DNA of 9,842 nt, from positions 1-9,842 of the forward strand of contig JANWKK010000002.1 of assembly GCA_025451425.1 (NCBI GenBank), written 5' to 3'. The DNA is from Gemmatimonadaceae bacterium. GTDB lineage: Bacteria > Gemmatimonadota > Gemmatimonadetes > Gemmatimonadales > Gemmatimonadaceae. Both the position numbers and the translations under genes were made by a program. Positions 1 through 6,239 of this stretch are shown one piece after another (within the stretch, counting starts at the first letter, position 1; every line of letters begins with the position of its first letter). The notes under the pieces are model-generated. The model did no database searches. It saw only the letters and a program-made list of their open reading frames with translations, and had not been told where the DNA came from.

Positions 1-877
1 ATCCGCTGGCAGGTGTTGCGCGATCTCACGGCCACGCCTAACGAGCTTGTCACAGCCGAGCGCGCACGCGTCGCGCTCGAGGGCCGGGGGGCGCTGCTAC
101 TCGATCGGCAGCGACCCGACGGCCAGTGGGGCGACGGGATGGCCACGCCCTATTGGTGGTCGAACATGTACACGCTGGTGTTCTTGCGCGATCTAGGGAT
201 CGATCCGGCGAATGAGCGTGCGCGCAGTGCGATCGATCGCGTTCGCCAGAACGTCACGTGGGGCCCCGGCTTCGGCGACTCAGCCTTCTTCGAAGGCGAG
301 GTCGAGCCGTGCATCAACGGCCGAGTCGTCGCGTTAGGCGCCTACTTTAGCGTGCGCAGCGATCGTCTGGTCGATCGGTTATTGAGCGAACAGCTCACGG
401 ACGGCGGATGGAACTGCGAGGCGGAGCGCGGCTCGGTGCGTTCGTCGTTCCATACGACGATCTGTGTGCTCGAAGGATTTGCTCGCGTTCGAGCAGGCGT
501 TCGGCGTCGCGTCAGCGATCATCGACGCTCGACAGCGAGCGCACGAGTATCTGCTGGATCGTCATCTGATGCGCAAGTTGTCAACTGGCGATATCATCGA
601 CTCGCAGTGGACGCAGTTCGCGTTTCCACCGCTGTGGCACTATGATGTACTGCGCGCACTCGACTACCTACGCGCGGCACGGATAGAACCGGATGCGCGA
701 GTCGACGAGGCCGTCGCGATCGTGCTCGAGCGCCGTCAGGACGATGGACGCTGGCTGCTCGACGTGCGACATGAGGACACGCTCTACAAGGATATTGCCG
801 GCCCGGTCGGAGCGCCGAATCGCTGGATCACGTTGCGCGCGCTTCGCGTCCTCGACTGGTACGGACGTCGCGACTGA
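1..877 (+). CDS. Terpenoid-cyclase/prenyltransferase-fold protein, 5'-partial and frameshifted
   Basis: The frame is open from the first base (I-R-W-Q-V-L-R-D-L), so the true start probably lies upstream; the GTG at 13 is only the first possible start inside the window. About 291 residues are visible once a one-base shift near 478-480 is corrected. Three QW-type repeats (Q/RxxDGxW) mark the alpha-alpha toroid fold of squalene cyclases and prenyltransferases: QRPDGQW near residue 33, QLTDGGW near 131 and RQDDGRW near 246. No DxDD motif, the acid of squalene-hopene cyclases, is visible, so real cyclase activity is doubtful. Conserved-looking Cys and His residues (EPCING, GWNCE, SFHTT, LWHYD) sit near the presumed core. 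No signal peptide can be judged. Reading through, the protein ends at the TGA at 875-877. The family is confident, the substrate is unknown. It may be a real pseudogene or an intact gene with a sequencing error. Confidence 0.8.
475..481 (+). other. Single-base frameshift (+1) in the cyclase-fold gene
   Basis: Up to the GGA codon at 475-477 the homologous-looking protein is in frame 1 (ICVLEG). From the TTG at 479-481 it continues in frame 2 (LLAFEQAFG). One extra T in the TTT run at 478-480 explains the shift exactly. The frame-1 continuation becomes Arg-rich and unlike the rest, while the frame-2 continuation restores a QW repeat and the expected C-terminus. Confidence 0.85.
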
Positions 878-915
878 AGATTTCGCCATAGTCGTTTCCG
901 CGGAGATCGGTACCC

Positions 916-1464
916 ATGACGACGCGCCGAAAAGTCATCGTCCACATCGCCGCCAGCGCCGACGGCTACATCGCACGTCCTGACGGGGATCTCGATTGGC
1001 TCACGTCTCGGCCGGCGCCCAGAGGCTTCTACGGCATGAACGCCTTCATGAAGACGATCGACGCGACGGTGCTTGGGCGGAAGACATTTGAAGCGAGCCT
1101 CACATTGAGAGCGATGTTCGACCCAAAGAACAAAACCTTCGTCTTCTCGCGCCATGCTCCGCCCGCCGACATCCCGTTAGGTGTCGAGTTCGTGGCTGGT
1201 GCAATTAGCCCATTCACCAGCCGGCTTCGCGGACAACCGGGCAAGGACATCTGGTTGATGGGCGGCGGCGATCTCATCGCCTCGTTTCTCGACGAGAACG
1301 CGATCGACGAGTTCGTCGTCAGCGTGGTCCCGGTGTTCATCGGCGATGGGATTCCGCTCATCGCACGTCGCCTTCGCCATGTACCCTTGGAGCTGCAGTC
1401 GACCGAACGTTTCGAGGATGGTCTTGTTCAGCTACACTACCGCGTGGCAAAGGAAACGGAGTAA
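916..1464 (+). CDS. Dihydrofolate reductase family protein (RibD C-terminal domain fold)
   Basis: This 182-residue protein fills the length of a single RibD_C/DHFR-fold domain, like the YwjB/YyaP group. Visible landmarks are the N-terminal strand with ASADGYIARPDGDLDWL (residues 13-29), VLGRKTFE (52-59), the nucleotide-binding glycine stretch IWLMGGGDLI (112-121) and the C-terminal VVPVFIGDGIPLI (137-149). Family members are cytoplasmic NAD(P)H-dependent reductases. Most of these stand-alone proteins have no proven substrate, and this one should not be called a folate or riboflavin enzyme on sequence alone. The start is supported by GGAGA at 902-906, nine bases before the ATG. The gene lies 38 nt after the cyclase-fold gene and 8 nt before a membrane-protein gene, so it is probably cotranscribed with the latter. 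Confidence 0.9.
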   Translation: MTTRRKVIVHIAASADGYIARPDGDLDWLTSRPAPRGFYGMNAFMKTIDATVLGRKTFEASLTLRAMFDPKNKTFVFSRHAPPADIPLGVEFVAGAISPFTSRLRGQPGKDIWLMGGGDLIASFLDENAIDEFVVSVVPVFIGDGIPLIARRLRHVPLELQSTERFEDGLVQLHYRVAKETE

Positions 1465-1472
1465 CCAGCTCT

Positions 1473-1895
1473 ATGACAGTTGCGCGAACGACCGCTCCGA
1501 CGGCCAAGACGATCCGTATCATCCACGCCGCGATGATCACCGGCGTGCTGCTCTTCGGTCGCGTTGCTCACTTCGCAATAAGACCGAACATAAAGGATTC
1601 CGGAGATATCCCAGTCGACGTTGTGCGATTGCTCCTAGGTCTGGCCCTCATCGGCTGCGTCGTGTCGCTCCTGCTCCGTAGGCGCGTCCCGCAGCGAGCG
1701 ACCGACGAGTCGGCGGACTCGTTCTGGATGAGAGCCACGACGCCGGCAATGGTAGCCTGGGCACCTCTCGACGCAAGCTGCCTGCTCGGTGTCTTTCTCT
1801 ACATGAACACAGGTTCAGTGTCGGCCATCGGCGTCGCGGCTGTTGGCGTTGTCCTTTTTGTGATACTGAATCCAGCATCTCTCGAAAGACGCTGA
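1473..1895 (+). CDS. Four-helix integral membrane protein, unknown function
   Basis: I do not recognise this 140-residue protein. It shows four hydrophobic segments at about residues 16-36, 50-69, 92-111 and 115-134. An Arg-rich stretch follows the second (LLRRRVPQR), which suggests a cytoplasmic loop with both termini in the cytoplasm by the positive-inside rule. The N-terminus is short and polar with no cleavable signal. A small acidic region (ATDESADSFW, residues 76-85) lies between the second and third helices. The ATG lies 8 nt after the stop of the reductase gene, with GGAG at 1458-1461 overlapping that gene's end, so the two are likely one operon. The gene ends 21 nt from a convergent neighbour. 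The 140-residue membrane proteins next to such reductases have no assigned role that I know of. Confidence 0.75.
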   Translation: MTVARTTAPTAKTIRIIHAAMITGVLLFGRVAHFAIRPNIKDSGDIPVDVVRLLLGLALIGCVVSLLLRRRVPQRATDESADSFWMRATTPAMVAWAPLDASCLLGVFLYMNTGSVSAIGVAAVGVVLFVILNPASLERR

Positions 1896-1900
1896 CTGCG

Positions 1901-1915
1901 GACGGTTACCCCGTC
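1901..1915. terminator. Possible weak bidirectional terminator between convergent genes
   Basis: GACGG at 1901-1905 pairs with CCGTC at 1911-1915 around a five-base loop, in the 21-nt gap between the convergent stop codons. On the plus strand it is followed by only CTTTAC-like bases, so the T tract is poor. A short stem and weak tail make this tentative. Confidence 0.3.
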
Positions 1916-1916
1916 T

Positions 1917-2903
1917 TTACCTCATCAATTGCGGCGGCATTTTCGGCATCGAGGTCAGAATCGGCCCCGTGTTCCCTGCGTCGTAGTAGCCTTGCGCGAG
2001 AGCGTGTGCAACCGCCCCGGCGAGTAATGTCGCGCCGCCGGCGCCGGGCTTCGTCGCGGCCGGCCGCGGAGGTTGTGGCGCCGAGTACTTGTTCGCCGAG
2101 ACGTCGATTTTCCCTTTGTTGTTGGCTTCGCCATACGCGTCCTTCAGCACCGTCGTCACGATCGAAGGCATCTTCTCGCGAACCGTCGCGATGTATTGCG
2201 CCGACATATTCTGACACTCGACGAGCCGCTCCTGCATCGCCGCGCAATATTGGCGACTGCTCCACAGCGAGACGTTCAGACTCGACGCCGCCTGCTGTAC
2301 GCGGAATGCTGATTTCGGGAACGTGATGGCGTCGTCGAACGACGTGACGTTGGTCGGCAACGTGGCGATGTAATTCGTTAGGGTCTTGTACTGCTTCATC
2401 GAGTTCTCGATGAACGTGATCGTGTCCTTGTCGTTGGCGAACATCTTCTGCAGCTCAGCGTCGGATTGCGCCGCGAGCATCTTGTCGGCTTCCGTGACGC
2501 TCCGATCGTGCAGCCCTTCCTTCGCCTTGCCAGCGGCGAAACCGGCAACCGAGTTCAGGGCGCTCCCGAGTTGCGGGATCGGTATCATGCCGGAAACCTT
2601 GTCGACGATCTTTTCGCCAACGCCGACAAGTGCCTGCGCGACATCGTACTTGTTCGCGAAGAACAAACTGATCTGCTGCTTGAGGTCGGACTTGAAGGTG
2701 ACGCGGAAGGAGTCGCCCGATGACTTTTTGAGATTGGCGTAGGAGTCCTTTGCGACATCCACATACTTCGACACCAGCCCCATTTGCGAACGCCCCATGT
2801 TCGCGACGACGCTCTTGATGCCGGTCTGCCACGCGTCGGTGTAATACTCTGCCAGCCCTGCGGCGATGGCGTTGACTTCCGTCTGGTTGACTTGGTAGGG
2901 CAT
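1917..2903 (-). CDS. Hypothetical mostly helical protein with a Pro-rich linker and Gly/Ala C-terminus
   Basis: I do not recognise this protein. The start is best placed at the ATG at 2903-2901 (MPYQVNQ, 328 residues), because GGAG at 2916-2913 is then nine bases upstream; the ATG three codons earlier abuts that GGAG and could not use it. There is no signal peptide. Residues 1-95 look alpha-helical and polar. Residues 97-127 form an amphipathic Gly/Ala-rich stretch (GMIPIPQLGSALNSVAGFAA). Residues 135-270 again look helical, with two cysteines nine residues apart (C220, C230; YCAAMQERLVECQ). A Pro-rich linker (APQPPRPAATKPG, about 275-287) leads to a hydrophobic tail (ATLLAGAVAHALAQGYYDAG) and a Met/Pro end. 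The layout suggests a structural, secreted-effector or membrane-interacting protein, but this is a guess. It lies downstream of the DUF3455 lipoprotein gene on the same strand. Confidence 0.75.
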   Translation of the reverse strand: MPYQVNQTEVNAIAAGLAEYYTDAWQTGIKSVVANMGRSQMGLVSKYVDVAKDSYANLKKSSGDSFRVTFKSDLKQQISLFFANKYDVAQALVGVGEKIVDKVSGMIPIPQLGSALNSVAGFAAGKAKEGLHDRSVTEADKMLAAQSDAELQKMFANDKDTITFIENSMKQYKTLTNYIATLPTNVTSFDDAITFPKSAFRVQQAASSLNVSLWSSRQYCAAMQERLVECQNMSAQYIATVREKMPSIVTTVLKDAYGEANNKGKIDVSANKYSAPQPPRPAATKPGAGGATLLAGAVAHALAQGYYDAGNTGPILTSMPKMPPQLMR

Positions 2904-2912
2904 TGCCGACAT

Positions 2913-2916
2913 CTCC
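2913..2916 (-). promoter_or_regulatory. Shine-Dalgarno that fixes the start of the 328-residue protein
   Basis: GGAG on the minus strand (CTCC on the plus) directly touches the upstream ATG at 2912-2910 but stands nine bases before the ATG at 2903-2901. The spacing matches the GGAGA-N9-ATG of the reductase gene at 902-916, so the downstream ATG is preferred. Confidence 0.6.
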
Positions 2917-2996
2917 GTGAAGGGGGACGAGATTCGGGGTGGGATGATAGTGCTGCTTCTGATGGTCGGCTGGCAAGAGCAAACAGTGCACGGAGA

Positions 2997-3012
2997 GGGG
3001 GCCGACGCCCCC
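2997..3012. terminator. GC-rich hairpin downstream of the DUF3455 gene
   Basis: GGGGGC at 2997-3002 pairs with GCCCCC at 3007-3012 around the loop CGAC. On the minus strand it lies 89 nt beyond the lipoprotein stop codon and about 94 nt before the next start. No T tract follows, so it is not a canonical intrinsic terminator. It could end transcription with help or form part of a leader of the downstream gene. Confidence 0.35.
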
Positions 3013-3021
3013 GGCGACCCA

Positions 3022-3068
3022 AGGTGAGCTCCGCCCGCTCGTTCGTCTGAAGCGGTCGAAGCTCACCT
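3022..3068. repeat. Nine-base inverted repeat with a nested inner stem
   Basis: AGGTGAGCT at 3022-3030 is the exact reverse complement of AGCTCACCT at 3060-3068. Inside the 29-nt gap, CCGCT at 3035-3039 pairs with AGCGG at 3051-3055. Together they can fold as a two-tier stem-loop just past the DUF3455 stop on the minus strand. The right arm overlaps one copy of the CCTAACG heptamer (3066-3072). Confidence 0.5.
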
Positions 3069-3100
3069 AACGATTCCTTCTCGGCCTTCCCTTCGAAGAA

Positions 3101-3697
3101 TTACGCTGGGTTGTAGAACAAGTAGTCGGCCGTGTACGGCACGCGGGCTTCCTGACCGATGACCGTCCCAGCCGTGGATGGAGCGTTGCCGCCGACGGTA
3201 TTCAGTCGCTGAATGAACGTCACTTTCGCAAATATGCCGTTGCCAGTTGGAACGGCCGTGAGCGAGAGCCACTGGATCGACGCCGGATCCACCGTACAGC
3301 GATTGGCCACCGTACCCACCACTCTGCTGCCACTGTTGCTCAGCCACGTCGGACCAGCGAAGTGCGTGGCGACTTGACCGTTGCCGCCCGCATCGGCGTA
3401 TATCGTCGCCGCCGGCGTGGCGGCGCCCCAGCCGGTTCCATTCCAGTGGTAGATCTGTACGCCGATACCGAATGCATGGAGCACGAGCGTGCTGCCCTCC
3501 GGTGCCACCAGCGCCGGGCACGCTGTCAGGTCCGGCAATCGATTCCCGCTGCTCACATCTCGAAAGGCAACTAGGCCTCGCGCTGTGGTCGCAACGCCGA
3601 CAGGCGTGACCGGCGCTTCGGTCGTGCATGCGCCTACGATAACAACCGTAGCAAAGACCAATGAACGTCCAAACCATCGCGATAGAGTCTTTTGCAT
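3101..3697 (-). CDS. DUF3455 domain lipoprotein
   Basis: The protein is an exported lipoprotein of 198 residues. Its signal peptide (residues 1-23) ends in a lipobox, VGAC, with Cys24 as the lipidated residue. The mature part matches the DUF3455 pattern: GVQIYHW (79-85), HFAGPTW (112-118), SGSRVVGTV with IQWLSLTAV (about 121-149), FIQRLNTVGG (161-170) and a terminal VPYTADYLFY (186-195). The family's biochemical role is unknown; members are small secreted or surface proteins in many soil bacteria and some fungi. The chosen ATG (3697-3695) has GAGGAG at 3710-3705 with a seven-base gap; an ATG eight codons earlier would put extra basic residues before the signal peptide and lacks this spacing. 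It diverges from the large propeller gene at 3920 and probably has its own promoter in the gap. Confidence 0.9.
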   Translation of the reverse strand: MQKTLSRWFGRSLVFATVVIVGACTTEAPVTPVGVATTARGLVAFRDVSSGNRLPDLTACPALVAPEGSTLVLHAFGIGVQIYHWNGTGWGAATPAATIYADAGGNGQVATHFAGPTWLSNSGSRVVGTVANRCTVDPASIQWLSLTAVPTGNGIFAKVTFIQRLNTVGGNAPSTAGTVIGQEARVPYTADYLFYNPA

Positions 3698-3919
3698 CCG
3701 CTTTCTCCTCGTGTGCGGCACTTGCCGCGCGTGAATTCAGGATTTGCCCTGATCTGCGGAGGGGAAGCTCGCGAGCCGATGCGTCTTGGTCTTGAACGAA
3801 ACCTGTGCGACGTCGTTGTACGATCCTGCGCCTGCATTACGTATGGGGTCGCCTGGACAGCGCGCGCATTCGCCGTCAAGGTTATGGAATCAACGACTCG
3901 TCGCATATGAGGAGGCGCC
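3698..3919. promoter_or_regulatory. Divergent intergenic region with short dyads
   Basis: This 222-nt gap separates two divergent starts and must hold both promoters. I see three dyads: GCGGCA/TGCCGC (3715-3720 and 3723-3728, two-base gap) just upstream of the lipoprotein Shine-Dalgarno; TCAGG/CCTGA (3737-3741 and 3748-3752); and a perfect ten-base palindrome GCTCGCGAGC (3767-3776). No convincing -35/-10 pair was found by eye; TTGAAC at 3792-3797 and TACGAT at 3819-3824 are 21 nt apart, too far for a sigma-70 promoter. AGGAGG at 3910-3915 serves the gene at 3920. Confidence 0.45.
3705..3710 (-). promoter_or_regulatory. Strong Shine-Dalgarno of the DUF3455 gene
   Basis: GAGGAG on the minus strand, seven bases before the ATG at 3697-3695. 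This site decides between two in-frame ATG codons and favours the shorter 198-residue product. Confidence 0.75.
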
Positions 3920-6100
3920 ATGCGTACACAGCACATGCTGGTCGTTACGGCAACGCTCATCGTCGCGGCTGGAGCACGCGCGGGGCTTGTGCATCCGCTC
4001 GCCGCGGTTGTGACCGACGGCGCGCAGGCGGCCCAGGCCGGCCCTAACGACATCGCCGGCACCGTCACCGGCACTCGGGGTCCCGAGGCCGGCGTGTGGG
4101 TAATCGCCGAGACCCATGAGCTGCCGACGAAGTTCGTGCGGATCGTCGTCACCGACGACCAGGGACGCTATCTCATCCCCGAGCTGCCGAAGGCGACCTA
4201 CGACGTGTGGGTGCGCGGCTACGGGCTCGTCGACTCACCAAAGTCGAAATCGACGATCGGGGCAACACTCAACCTCAAAGCAACGCCGGCACCTAACGCG
4301 CGCGCCGCCGCGGCGATCTATCCTGCGGGATACTGGCTGTCGATGCTGCGCGTTCCCGAGAAGAGCGAGTTTCCCGGAACGGGACCCGAAGGCAATGGCA
4401 TCGCGCCTAACGTTAAGTCGGAGGACGACTGGATTCGCACGATCAAGTCCGGCGGATGCACAGCATGCCACCAGCTCGGCACCAAGGGCACGCGCGAGGT
4501 CCCGGCGGACTACCGCAAGCTCGGCTCGAGCTTCGCCGCATGGGAGCGACGCGTTCAGTCCGGCCAGGCAGGTCCACAGATGCTCGGCACGATCGACAAT
4601 CTCGGCCACGCACGCGCGCTGCAACTCTTCTCTGAATGGACCGACCGCATCGCTGCAGGTGAGGTGCCGGCGACAACGCCGCGTCGTCCGCAAGGCATCG
4701 AGCGAAACGTGGTGATCACCGAATGGGACTGGGCTGATCCGAAGTCGTACCTGCACGACGTGGTATCGACCGATCGGCGCGATCCAACAGTGAATGCGAA
4801 CGGTTTGATGTACGGCTCGCTCGAGCTGAGCTCTGATTATTTGCCGGTGCTGGATCCGATACACAACACGGTGAGCCGCGTCCCGCTCACGGTGCGCGAC
4901 CCCGCGACCGAACCCGCGACGGGTCCGAATCATGGCGCGCCTTCGGTCTATTGGGGCACGGAGGCAGTCTGGACGAGCAAGAACAACGTCCACAATCCGA
5001 TGATGGACGAGACGGGCCGCGTGTGGATCACTTCCACTGTGCGCCCGCCGGACAACCCAGCGTTCTGCAAAGCCGGGTCGGCGCATCCCTCGGCGAAGCT
5101 GTTTCCGCTCAATCGCTCCGGGCGGCAGCTCGCAATGTACGATCCGAAGACGAAGAAGCTCACGCACATCAGCACCTGCTTCAGCACGCATCACTTGATG
5201 TTCGCCGAGGACTCGAATCGCACGTTGTGGACGAGCGGCGGCGGCCCGGTTATCGGGTGGCTCAACACGAAGACCTTCGACGCGACGGGCGACGAAGAGA
5301 AATCGCAGGGCTGGACAGCGCTCATCCTCGACACGAACGGCGATGGCAAGCGCGGCGAGTATACCGAGCCCAATCAGCCGATCGATCCGACCAAGGACCA
5401 TCGGATCAACGCCGGCTTCTACGCCGTGGCGCCGGCACCGGACGGATCGATCTGGGGATCGACGTTAGGCTATCCTGGTGGTATCCTTCGCCTCGTGCCC
5501 GGAAGTCATCCGCCCGAGACGAGTTTAGTGGAGTATTACGAGCCTCCGTACAACAGCGCCGATCCGGCGAAGCGCGGCTTCTCGCCACGCGGGATGGACA
5601 TCGACCGTAACGGCGTCGCGTGGGTCGCGCTCGCGAGCGGACACATGGCGAGCTTCGATCGACGCAAGTGCAAGGGCCCGCTCAACGGACCAACAGCGAC
5701 GGGTCAGCATTGCCCCGAAGGTTGGACGCTCTATCCGGAGCCACTACCGCAGTTAGCAAACGTGAAAGAGTCCGGCAGCGCCGAGGCGAGCTACTACACG
5801 TGGGTCGATCAGCGGGACGTGCTCGGTCTCGGGAAGAACACGCCGATCAACACCGGCAATGCCGCGGAGGCGCTGCTGGCACTGAAAGATGGCCAATGGG
5901 TGATCCTGCGCGTGCCGTATCCGACGGGCTTCTACACGAAGTGGATGGACGGCCGGATCGACGACCCAAGCGCGGGATGGAAGGGCCGCGGCCTGTGGGC
6001 GACGGTCAGTACGCGCGCACCTTTCCACATGGAGACTGGTAAAGGAACGACGAGCAAGGTGCTACACTTCCAGCTGCGACCGAATCCATTGGCGCGGTGA
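3920..6100 (+). CDS. Exported carboxypeptidase-regulatory / CxxCH heme / beta-propeller protein
   Basis: This 726-residue protein begins with an N-terminal signal peptide (hydrophobic residues 7-18, likely cut after AGARA near 21). Residues 45-120 form a carboxypeptidase-regulatory-like beta-sandwich (IAGTVTG, VTDDQGRYLIPELP, YDVWVRGYG). Residues 135-250 contain one c-type heme motif, C180-T-A-C183-H184, in a cytochrome-c-like segment. From about 260 to the end the sequence resembles virginiamycin-B-lyase-like propellers, with repeated blade pieces such as DETGRVWIT, APDGSIWGS and DRNGVAWVA. A calcium-loop-like DTNGDGKRGE lies near 470-479. Extra cysteines around 382/419 and 583/597 could form disulfides, which fits a periplasmic location. 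The family is common in soil bacteria, without a proven reaction; a periplasmic electron-transfer or sensor-hydrolase role is inference. AGGAGG at 3910-3915 precedes the ATG by four bases. The stop is followed by a dispersed-type inverted repeat. Confidence 0.85.
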   Translation: MRTQHMLVVTATLIVAAGARAGLVHPLAAVVTDGAQAAQAGPNDIAGTVTGTRGPEAGVWVIAETHELPTKFVRIVVTDDQGRYLIPELPKATYDVWVRGYGLVDSPKSKSTIGATLNLKATPAPNARAAAAIYPAGYWLSMLRVPEKSEFPGTGPEGNGIAPNVKSEDDWIRTIKSGGCTACHQLGTKGTREVPADYRKLGSSFAAWERRVQSGQAGPQMLGTIDNLGHARALQLFSEWTDRIAAGEVPATTPRRPQGIERNVVITEWDWADPKSYLHDVVSTDRRDPTVNANGLMYGSLELSSDYLPVLDPIHNTVSRVPLTVRDPATEPATGPNHGAPSVYWGTEAVWTSKNNVHNPMMDETGRVWITSTVRPPDNPAFCKAGSAHPSAKLFPLNRSGRQLAMYDPKTKKLTHISTCFSTHHLMFAEDSNRTLWTSGGGPVIGWLNTKTFDATGDEEKSQGWTALILDTNGDGKRGEYTEPNQPIDPTKDHRINAGFYAVAPAPDGSIWGSTLGYPGGILRLVPGSHPPETSLVEYYEPPYNSADPAKRGFSPRGMDIDRNGVAWVALASGHMASFDRRKCKGPLNGPTATGQHCPEGWTLYPEPLPQLANVKESGSAEASYYTWVDQRDVLGLGKNTPINTGNAAEALLALKDGQWVILRVPYPTGFYTKWMDGRIDDPSAGWKGRGLWATVSTRAPFHMETGKGTTSKVLHFQLRPNPLAR

Positions 6101-6105
6101 CCATC

Positions 6106-6218
6106 TTGTCATCCTGAGCAGCGAAGCGTCAGCGAAGCGACGAAGGATCTACTGTAAGGTGTTAGAAACCTGCCAATAACAAATGACGCTAGATCCTTCG
6201 CTTCGCTCAGGATGACAA
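6106..6218. repeat. Dispersed REP-like inverted repeat pair
   Basis: The left arm (6106-6151) and right arm (6190-6218) are inverted copies of the intergenic element beginning TTGTCATCCTGAGC. The outer 14 bases (6106-6119 against 6205-6218) and the inner ten (GAAGGATCTA at 6142-6151 against 6190-6199) pair perfectly. The right arm has a compact GAAGC core, whereas the left carries two near-identical 11-mers, AGCGAAGCGTC (6120-6130) and AGCGAAGCGAC (6131-6141). A 38-nt spacer joins the arms. The pair could form a long hairpin between two plus-strand genes and may act as a terminator or mRNA-stability element. Related sequences are widely scattered between genes in several phyla, as far as I recall. 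The right arm ends only 21 nt before the peptidase start. Confidence 0.85.
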
Positions 6219-6239
6219 TTCTCCCACTGAATTATTCGT

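Noticed and set aside
229..240. Twelve-base palindrome GCGATCGATCGC
   Set aside because: It encodes Ala-Ile-Asp-Arg with common codons, and GATCG-type words are frequent throughout this GC-rich coding DNA.
464..481. Programmed frameshifting at the cyclase-gene break
   Set aside because: There is no recognisable slippery heptamer with a downstream structure, and the upstream frame simply runs on into Arg-rich non-homologous sequence.
3792..3824. Candidate sigma-70 promoter TTGAAC ... TACGAT upstream of the gene at 3920
   Set aside because: The 21-nt spacing is too long and the second hexamer matches only four of six consensus bases.
4235..5401. Long open frame of 388 codons on the minus strand inside the propeller gene
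   Set aside because: It is Arg-rich with no domain signature and lies opposite a clearly coding plus-strand frame; it is a GC-rich antisense shadow.
6226..6239. AT-rich patch before the M28 start as a leaderless promoter
   Set aside because: No good -10 hexamer falls at the right distance from the ATG; lack of a Shine-Dalgarno alone is not enough evidence.
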